Assembly (NCBI GenBank): GCA_029204225.1
Contig: CM055096.1
Coordinates: forward strand, 871,001-935,000
DNA: 64,000 nucleotides
Source: Diphasiastrum complanatum
Lineage: Eukaryota > Streptophyta > Lycopodiopsida > Lycopodiales > Lycopodiaceae
Direction: 5' to 3'
Positions 57,740-64,000 of this stretch are shown piece by piece (the first letter of the stretch is position 1; each line of letters starts with the position of its first letter). Position numbers and translations under genes: made by a program. A model generated the notes under the pieces. It searched no databases and was not told the DNA's origin. It was given only the letters and a program-made list of their open reading frames with translations.

Positions 57740-59345
57740 ACTTTAAGTACTTAGAAGGATCATAGTCACTAAGCACAAATCCTAATGAAAGTAGAAAGTT
57801 GTTGAGTCTTGAATACCATGATCTAGGTGCTCGCTTTAAGCCATAAAGACTTCTAAATATCAAACACACTTTAGATTTATCCTTGATAAATCCTTGAGGC
57901 TGTTCCATGTATATCTCCTCCTCAAGATAGCCATTCAAAAAAGTGTTGGAGACATCAAGTTGAAACTGTTTTCTCTTAAAAATTAAGGCAAGAGAGATTA
58001 TGATTCTTATTGTCACCATCTTTGCTACAGGAGCAAAGGATTCTTCATAGTCAAGGCCATATATTTGTGCAAAGCCTTTGGCACATAATTTTGCCTTGTA
58101 CTTGTTGATGGAGCCATCATGATTGTACTTGATCTTGAACACCCACTTGCATTCAATGATATGCATGTAAGGTGGTGGATCCACTAGCTCCCATGTGTGG
58201 TTGGTGATCAAGGCATCATATTCAATCTTCATGGCCTCATACCACTCCTTGGTATTGCGGGCTTCTTGAACATCATTGGGCTCCTCATGAGAAACAAAAT
58301 AAGCATAAGTGGAATTAAGATCCACTTGTTTTCCTTTGTCATCATAAGTGAGCCTCTTGGGCTCGGATCTCTTCCTCATGGATCTTCTAGGAGTGAAAAT
58401 CCGAGGACTTCCATCTTCAAATCTTGACTCCTCCATATATTGATTGTCTTCAATAACAATAGGTGATAGATTTTTAGGTTGCTTGATCTCGGCCCCTCCA
58501 AGATTGGACTTTTCTTCTTCATGAAAAACTACATCTCTACTATCAATTACTTTAGAGGTAGAGAGCATGTAGATTCGATAGGCTTTCTTGTTGGATAAAT
58601 ATCCAACCATTACTCCTTTGCTTGCACAAGGATCATCCTTCTTTCTCGTTTCGAAGGAAATATGGACAAAGCATATGCATCCAAATACTCTAAGGTGTTC
58701 AACCTTAGGTTTCTTCAAATAGAGTGCTTCATATAGTGACTTTCCTCCAAGTGCAACATGAGGGAGTCTATTGCAAAGATAGTTTGAACAATTGATAGCC
58801 TCACCCCAAAAGTCTTTTGGCAAGGATGCCTCAATTCTAATGGTTTTGGCACATTCACACACTGTTCTATTCTTTCTTTTAGCCACCCCATTTTGAGATG
58901 GTGTATATGCACAAGAAAACTCCCTTTTAATGCCTTCAAGCTCAATATAATCATGAAATTTATTGGAAGTGTACTCACCACCTCCATCACTTCTAAGAAT
59001 CTTGATTTTGTAAGAAAATTGCTTTTCAACTAGAGCTTTGAACTTTAGGAAATAGTCAAACACCATAGATTTTGAAGCTAGAAGATATACCCAAGTAAAT
59101 CTAGTGAAATCATCAATGAAAGTGATGGCATCTCCTATGCATGACAATTCTCTATGGAGGTCTTTAACTCTCATTACATAAGCTGAAGCACATTCGTCAC
59201 TTCTCTGTACACTTTGAAAAATTTGGTTTCTTAGTGCTAGAAATCTAGAAGTATTCTTTGCCTCGTAGAGAGACTTGAGAGTATCCCAAGCATCTTTGGC
59301 ATTAGTACAAGCACCAATTTCTCTTAAGATGTAATACAGAGCCAT
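57705..59345 (-). pseudogene. Element H Gag-integrase-RT fusion frame, 546 codons
   Basis: One uninterrupted frame: Gag middle part (REIGACTNAKDAWDTLKSLY, RVKDLHRELSCIGDA) fused directly to ITFIDDFTRFTWVYL of the integrase core, then LRSDGGGEY, TPSQNGVAKRKNR, the linker, and RT to SLYGLKRAPRSWYSRL. The fusion near 59129 removes the zinc knuckle, protease, pre-integrase and the first integrase aspartate (HSDV). A shift near 59340 separates it from the gag start at 59515 (MTSMGVFLLETSE). Confidence 0.9.
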
Positions 59346-60110
59346 CCTGGCTCTTTTTTGTACTTTGGAATTTCTTGAGGAATTTGTGGTTCTTCTTCAA
59401 TGCCAAGTACAATATCCATCACATCTTGTAGTATTAAGACAGATTCCATTCTAAGCTTCCAAATTGAGGACAATATTTCACTTGTTTCTAATAGAAAGAC
59501 ACCCATTGAAGTCATAAAGAATGATGGAAATAAAAAAAGATGGATGAAAGAATTGCTTATCTTCTCACTATAGGAACCAATCAAGGGTACAAAACCAAAT
59601 CCTATGTAAGACTAAGCAAAAAACTGTGAGATAGATCTCACTAGCTTGACAATCTCTCTAAAACTAGATTTGAATCATCAAAAAAGATGAAGTGTGGCAA
59701 AAGTTATGGTTCTCTGAATTTCACACGTGTGAAATATTCCAAAAATGTCAAATTGGCTCAAATACAATCTATTTGTATGAAACAATTTGTCTAGAACCTA
59801 TAAATCTTGTCTAAATCACATATAGATGAGATTGGTCAACTTCTGGATGATTATTGTGATCATTCAAGCCATAAATGACATGTACTCACGATTTGCCACA
59901 GGTCTAGGCGCCCTACCTACGACTCTTCAAAAGCTTATAACTTGTGATTGGCTTATCCAACTGTCATGATTCAAATTGCATCAAATTCTACACATTTCTA
60001 GCTTTCTAGTGGGCTAATTTGCTTGAAATTTGGATCATAGGTGAGAGAGAACCACCAAACTGAAAAATGGGCGGATTTCACACATGCCAGCACCTGAAAT
60101 TCTGTACAAT

Positions 60111-60334
60111 AGTTGATCTGTTTCACAAATTGTTGCCATCCACATCTAGTACTTGAGCGAGTCTAGAATTTTCATTATTTCTTTTCTGTATTAGCACTTA
60201 TATCCACAATGGGTTGTCTTGTTCACATGACTATTAATGTTCATCAAAAGGCAGAGTTCAAATGAAACAGGTTTCCAACAAGAACAGTGTCCATGATTTT
60301 ATTTGAACATTAGAAACTGAAGCAAGTAGAAGCT
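60111..60334. other. Spacer
   Basis: No feature seen. Confidence 0.4.
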
Positions 60335-60466
60335 AATGATGCAACAAACTGCAAGAAAAACATGAAGCAAAAGGAGGACTGTAGTTGGGGATCGAGTAAT
60401 AGTTTATTGAAACACATATGATCAAACCTTTTGCTTCATGTTTTTCTTGCAGTTTGTTGTATCATT
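60335..60466. repeat. Hairpin 1 (40-bp inverted repeat)
   Basis: Arms 60335-60374 and 60427-60466 are complementary with one mismatch by eye (core GCAAGAAAAACATGAAGC), loop 52 bases. Confidence 0.88.
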
Positions 60467-60509
60467 TTGAATGAATGCAAACTAGTATCTACATTTTGCA
60501 TATGATCAA

Positions 60510-60585
60510 ACTAGTATATACATGAAGCAAAAGGAGGACTATAGTACACATATGATCAGACCTTTTGCTTCATGTATATACTAGT
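60510..60585. repeat. Hairpin 2 (25-bp inverted repeat)
   Basis: Arms 60510-60534 and 60561-60585 (core CTAGTATATACATGAAGC), loop 26 bases. Shares ACATGAAGCAAAAGG and ACACATATGATCA with hairpin 1. Confidence 0.85.
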
Positions 60586-61683
60586 ATATACATTTTGCTT
60601 ATGATCAAACCAACTCGAGCTTGGCTGTTACCACTTATTACGAAAAGTTGAGAACTATGTAAATTGCAATTTTATGAAGGATCATCTGCAGGCTATGGCA
60701 ATTGTGTTGGATTTACTCCTTCTACTCTCCTAAATCCCAATTTTAATCTGCCTCCATTCATGCTGCATATTTTTTTTCTAACGTTGTCACGCAATCTGCA
60801 TTTTACACGCAAATTCGCACAGACGAAGAAAAGGTGAATGAATACTGACATTGTGTTCTTACACAGGTCATGGTGACAGGTGAAAAGGGGACACTACCTT
60901 ACTGAATGCCAAAGGTGACCTAACAGATAAGGCACCCTATAAATCTTATCCTAAGGCCATTCATAAGAGTGGTGCACTTTTGCATCATCACCAACGTTCA
61001 CTTCAGTACTGGCTGACATCGCACCCTTTTCACCTTCACCCCATGCAATTGCGCTAATAGATTGGACAATGATTGTAGCCACCCACGATCTCCTACAGAC
61101 AACACATCCACCTTGTACTTTCACATCTGCACACCTATAATATTATGTATATATATATATTGGATACCATCTGCATATTCGATGATGATGATGAATTCTG
61201 ATGAAGCAAGATAAGTCTAGAACAAGTTAAGTAGGTTTCATTCCTCATTACAGATAGAAATAGGCTTCATAGGACACACGATTTCATCCGCTATTGTATT
61301 GTGCTCTGTCGCATTATTAACTTGTATATATAATATACTTAATCTGATATAGCTCTTTGTTCTGCATTCATATCTGTGTAGAGCATAGTCTAGCTCTTTG
61401 CGAATCATTCACGACAGATAATTTGTCTTGCAATTCGCGACAAATTATTTATCTAGCGCTTCATCCATTTAAATGTTTGGCTACGTAATCTAGAATGACT
61501 GTGATTTCTATCACTAAAGTTTTTTTCATTCTAATAGGCGTAGTCATGCTTAGGGAGAGAGTCATTTAACTCATTCCCCTGCACACAAACATTTTTTATT
61601 TGAGTTCGTTTCTCGTTTGTTTCTTTTTCGAGTTCGTTTCTCATTCATGTCCATCATTTATTCTTCCTCCCTCTCTCCCAACA
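60586..61683 (+). other. Spacer ending in the probable 5' LTR of element L
   Basis: No gene. The right end CCAACA directly before a primer site must be an LTR end; its start could not be found because no second copy is in the window. An (AT)n stretch is at about 61145-61160. Confidence 0.45.
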
Positions 61684-61695
61684 TGGTATCAGAGC
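61684..61695 (+). promoter_or_regulatory. Element L primer binding site
   Basis: TGGTATCAGAGC, standard initiator-Met type, 145 bases before gag. Confidence 0.88.
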
Positions 61696-61840
61696 AATCT
61701 TTATAGCTCGATTAGCTCCCACAGTACAAGACTCTACTAGCCGATAGAGTAATTATTTTCTTGTTCTGTATTTTTCAGTATCAGATTTTCATACTTAAGT
61801 CACTGATAGTTTCTCCTATCACTTAGACTAATTCTTCCAC

Positions 61841-62500
61841 ATGGATTCCCAAGAGAAAGCTAGTCCTCTCATGGACAAGCTTGATGGAGCCAATTACCAT
61901 CTGTGGAAATTTAAGATGAAGACTGTACTAATGGCAAAACAATTGTACGACGTTGTTACAGGAGCATAAGGGAAACCCAAAGCGAACGATGTGGCAATCG
62001 CCAAATGGAAGTTGAAGGATGGAAAAGCTTTCACGTTGATCATCCTCAACATTATGGATACACAGATCGGCCATGTATCCGAGGCTTAGACATCGAAAGA
62101 AGTCTGGGACATCTTGAGCACACTATACAAAGTGCAAGATATAGCTTCTAAGCTACATCTCAGGAAGAAATTCTACTCCCTCAAGATGACGAATGGTGAT
62201 TCTCTATAGAATCACACTAATCAATTCAAGAACCTGCTAAGGCAAATGGCCATTGTCGAATCTGTCATAGACGATCAAGACGCAGTGATGCAACTGCTTA
62301 CAAGCTTGCCAAGTTCTTACGACAGCTGGGTGATGATCATCACGACTCATCTAGAGTTGACTCTTTTGAGAGTCATCACTATGTTGTTGTAGGAAGATAG
62401 GCGAAGGAACTAAGCCTCAAGTTTTTCAACTGATTCTCACGCCTTGTACACCAACAAGAGCACGACAAAGCAAAAGAAGAAGAAAGGCCCAAAGCTAGTA
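61841..62500 (+). pseudogene. Element L gag
   Basis: ATG at 61841; DGANYHLWKFKMKTVLMAKQ then a TAA near 61968, TAG near 62088, and further stops. Recognisable later: LHLRKKFYSLKMTNGDSL and LLTSLPSSYDSWV, standard UBN2-type Gag text. It ends in a lysine run (STTKQKKKKGPK) and jumps straight into integrase. Confidence 0.87.
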
Positions 62501-62506
62501 TTTTAT

Positions 62507-63185
62507 AACCTTTATTGACGAATTCTTGAGAAGAACGATGGTTTACTTCATAAAGAAGAAATCAGAAACCTTCAACTGCTTCAGAATCTTCAAGGAGCAT
62601 GCAGAAAAGGAGACTGGAAGGATGATCAAGGCCCTAAGGTCAGATAACGGTGGAGAATATATCTCTGTCGAATTCAAGGAGTACTGCCAAAGCCAAGGCA
62701 TTGAGCAGCAATTCATCACTCCTTATAGTCCTCAGTCTAATGGCTTAGCTGAGAGGAAGAACCGAACTCTGGTAGAATATGCTAAGTGTATGCTAGCACA
62801 TGCATTGTTGCCCAAGAGATTCTAGAGTGAAGCAGTCTCCACTGTAGCTTACATCCAGAACAGATGTTCGACCAAAGCCCTCTCAGACAAGACACCCCAC
62901 GAGGTGTGGATAGGCTCCAAGCCTTCTTTGAAGAACCTAAGAGTGTTTGGGTCCATTGCCTACGCGCAAATCCCAAAGAACACAAGGAAGAAATTGGACT
63001 TCCAAGGTCTAAAGACCATCCTGATTGGATATACTTCGTCTGATAACACTACAAGTTGTACAATCTTGATATCCAACAAATCTTGTATAGGCAAGATACA
63101 GTCTTTATCGAGGATCAGTTCGTCGACAGGCAAGGATATTGCTCAAGAAGAACCTTCATCACCTACCATTGACACAACAATCTGA
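62507..63185 (+). pseudogene. Element L integrase
   Basis: Begins TFIDEFLRRTMVYFIKKKSE, then ALRSDNGGEYISVEF, YSPQSNGLAERKNRTLVEYA, a TAG near 62823, and PHEVWIGSKPSLKNLRVFG. D2 and E are present; D1 is missing because the upstream part is deleted. Confidence 0.9.
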
Positions 63186-63419
63186 GCTTCTGGCTTAGGA
63201 ACGTCTATCGTTGACCCACTTCGAGACATCGAATCAGACGAAGATGTTGCTGCTACCCAACAACATATCCCAGGAGCGGTTCATCACTCGAATCCTCCCA
63301 ACAAATCAAGGAGAGTGCGCACACAGCCCACAAGGTATACTCTTGAGTCTGCCTATCTTTTAATGCAGGAACCAACGACAGTCGAAGAGACACTTAGCCA
63401 ACCAGACTCTGATCTCTAG

Positions 63420-64000
63420 AGAGAAGCTATGGACGGAGAGTATTCCTCTCTGATCAAGAATCAGACATGGTCATTCGAAGGAAGGCTAGACTGGCAGCAC
63501 GAGGATTCACCCAGATCCCGAATGTCGCCTACAGTGAGACTTTTAGTCCATTCATCAAACATTCGTCGATCCGAATGCTCATGTCTTATGCTGCAGCTAC
63601 CGACCTCAAAGTACATCAACTCGATGTACAAACAGTCTATCTGAATGGAGTTATACAAGAAGATATCTACATGATCCAGCCCAAAGGATACATTCTGGAA
63701 GGCATAAAGAATCATGTCTGTAAACTCCATAAAGCAATGTACGGCTTGAAATAGTCTGCCAGAGCTTGGTTTCAGAGGATCAACACATTTCTCATTGAAC
63801 AAGGATTTAAACCAAGCACTTTTGATTGCAACGTTTATTCAAAGTCAGTGCTGCAATCCTTCATTATCATCACCTTGTATGTTGATGATGCGTTGCTCTT
63901 CAACAACAATGCCAATATGGTCAAGGATTCAAAACAGATGTTGTTCTCATAATTCGACATGACTGATCTGGGTGAAGCTCACTTTTGTCTTGAAATTCAA
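63420..64000 (+). pseudogene. Element L RT, cut by window end
   Basis: EYSSLIKNQTWSF, a shift near 63467, then RKARLAARGFTQIPNVAYSE, LDVQTVYLNGVIQEDIYM, MYGLK followed by TAG where Q is expected, and YVDDALLF with both catalytic aspartates. A TAA near 63951 follows. Confidence 0.9.

Larger units (their letters stand above)
56702..60110 (-). mobile_element. Copia element H, family E, both ends truncated
   Basis: Minus strand. Leader (59516 to about 60110) matches the E leader; gag, partial pol, polypurine tract (56731-56738) and only the first 29 bp of the 3' LTR (56702-56730) remain. No 5' LTR. Internally, about half of gag plus protease and integrase start are deleted. Confidence 0.87.
61684..64000 (+). 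mobile_element. Copia element L, different lineage, runs off the window
   Basis: Primer site, gag (61841), integrase core (62507), RT (63420 to the edge). Its Gag (MDSQEKASPLMDKLDGANYH) and RT differ clearly from the other families here. Many stops; zinc knuckle, protease and the integrase start are deleted. Confidence 0.87.

Overview
This is plant nuclear DNA from a retrotransposon-dense part of what is probably a large genome. The evidence is the Ty1/copia (Pseudoviridae-type) elements primed by initiator-Met tRNA (TGGTATCAGAGC-type primer sites), Ty3/gypsy remnants, and one intron-containing plant transporter gene of the NRT1/PTR (NPF) family. I cannot name the species. Nothing looks bacterial or organellar.

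Layout. 1-1841: end of a copia element (RT-RNase H, polypurine tract, 3' LTR). 1842-3267: Ty3/gypsy remnant (protease, then RNase H end and integrase start, RT deleted). 3268-18674: a minus-strand copia element (called B). Its 3' LTR is cut open twice: by a mosaic patch of foreign copia pol and LTR sequence (3422-7056), and by a complete minus-strand element (called A, 7118-13119) with two LTRs and a 5-bp ATTTG target duplication. A has an intact Gag-protease ORF but no integrase, RT or RNase H. In their place it has about 650 codons, open except for one TAG, that I do not recognise. 20116-33169: a plus-strand copia element (F) split by a complete nested copia element (E, 21220-27144, ATGAT duplication) and by a minus-strand copia element (I, 27318-32415). 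33170-37506: mostly unclassified, AT-rich DNA. 37507-41470: a deleted F copy (F') followed by a truncated gag-bearing element (G). 41471-49272: a long GA microsatellite, then minus-strand Ty3/gypsy remnants and a pair of 250-bp direct repeats.

50361-53201 is the only convincing host gene: a four-exon NPF transporter, predicted 623 aa, whose splice junctions restore the family's reading frame. It lacks the acidic residues of the ExxER proton-coupling motif. A GC-rich foldback lies just upstream. 55475-60110 holds a gag fragment (K) joined to a minus-strand copia element (H) in which Gag is fused in frame to the integrase core. 60335-60585 has two adjacent hairpins. 61684-64000 is a decayed copia element of a different lineage (L) running off the window.

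The elements explain one another by nesting: A inside B, B inside gypsy sequence, E and I inside F, G inside F'. Different copia families here share a CACACGTGTG-type palindrome in LTRs and leaders, which may be a common regulatory site. The best candidate for something undescribed is element A and its long non-pol reading frame.
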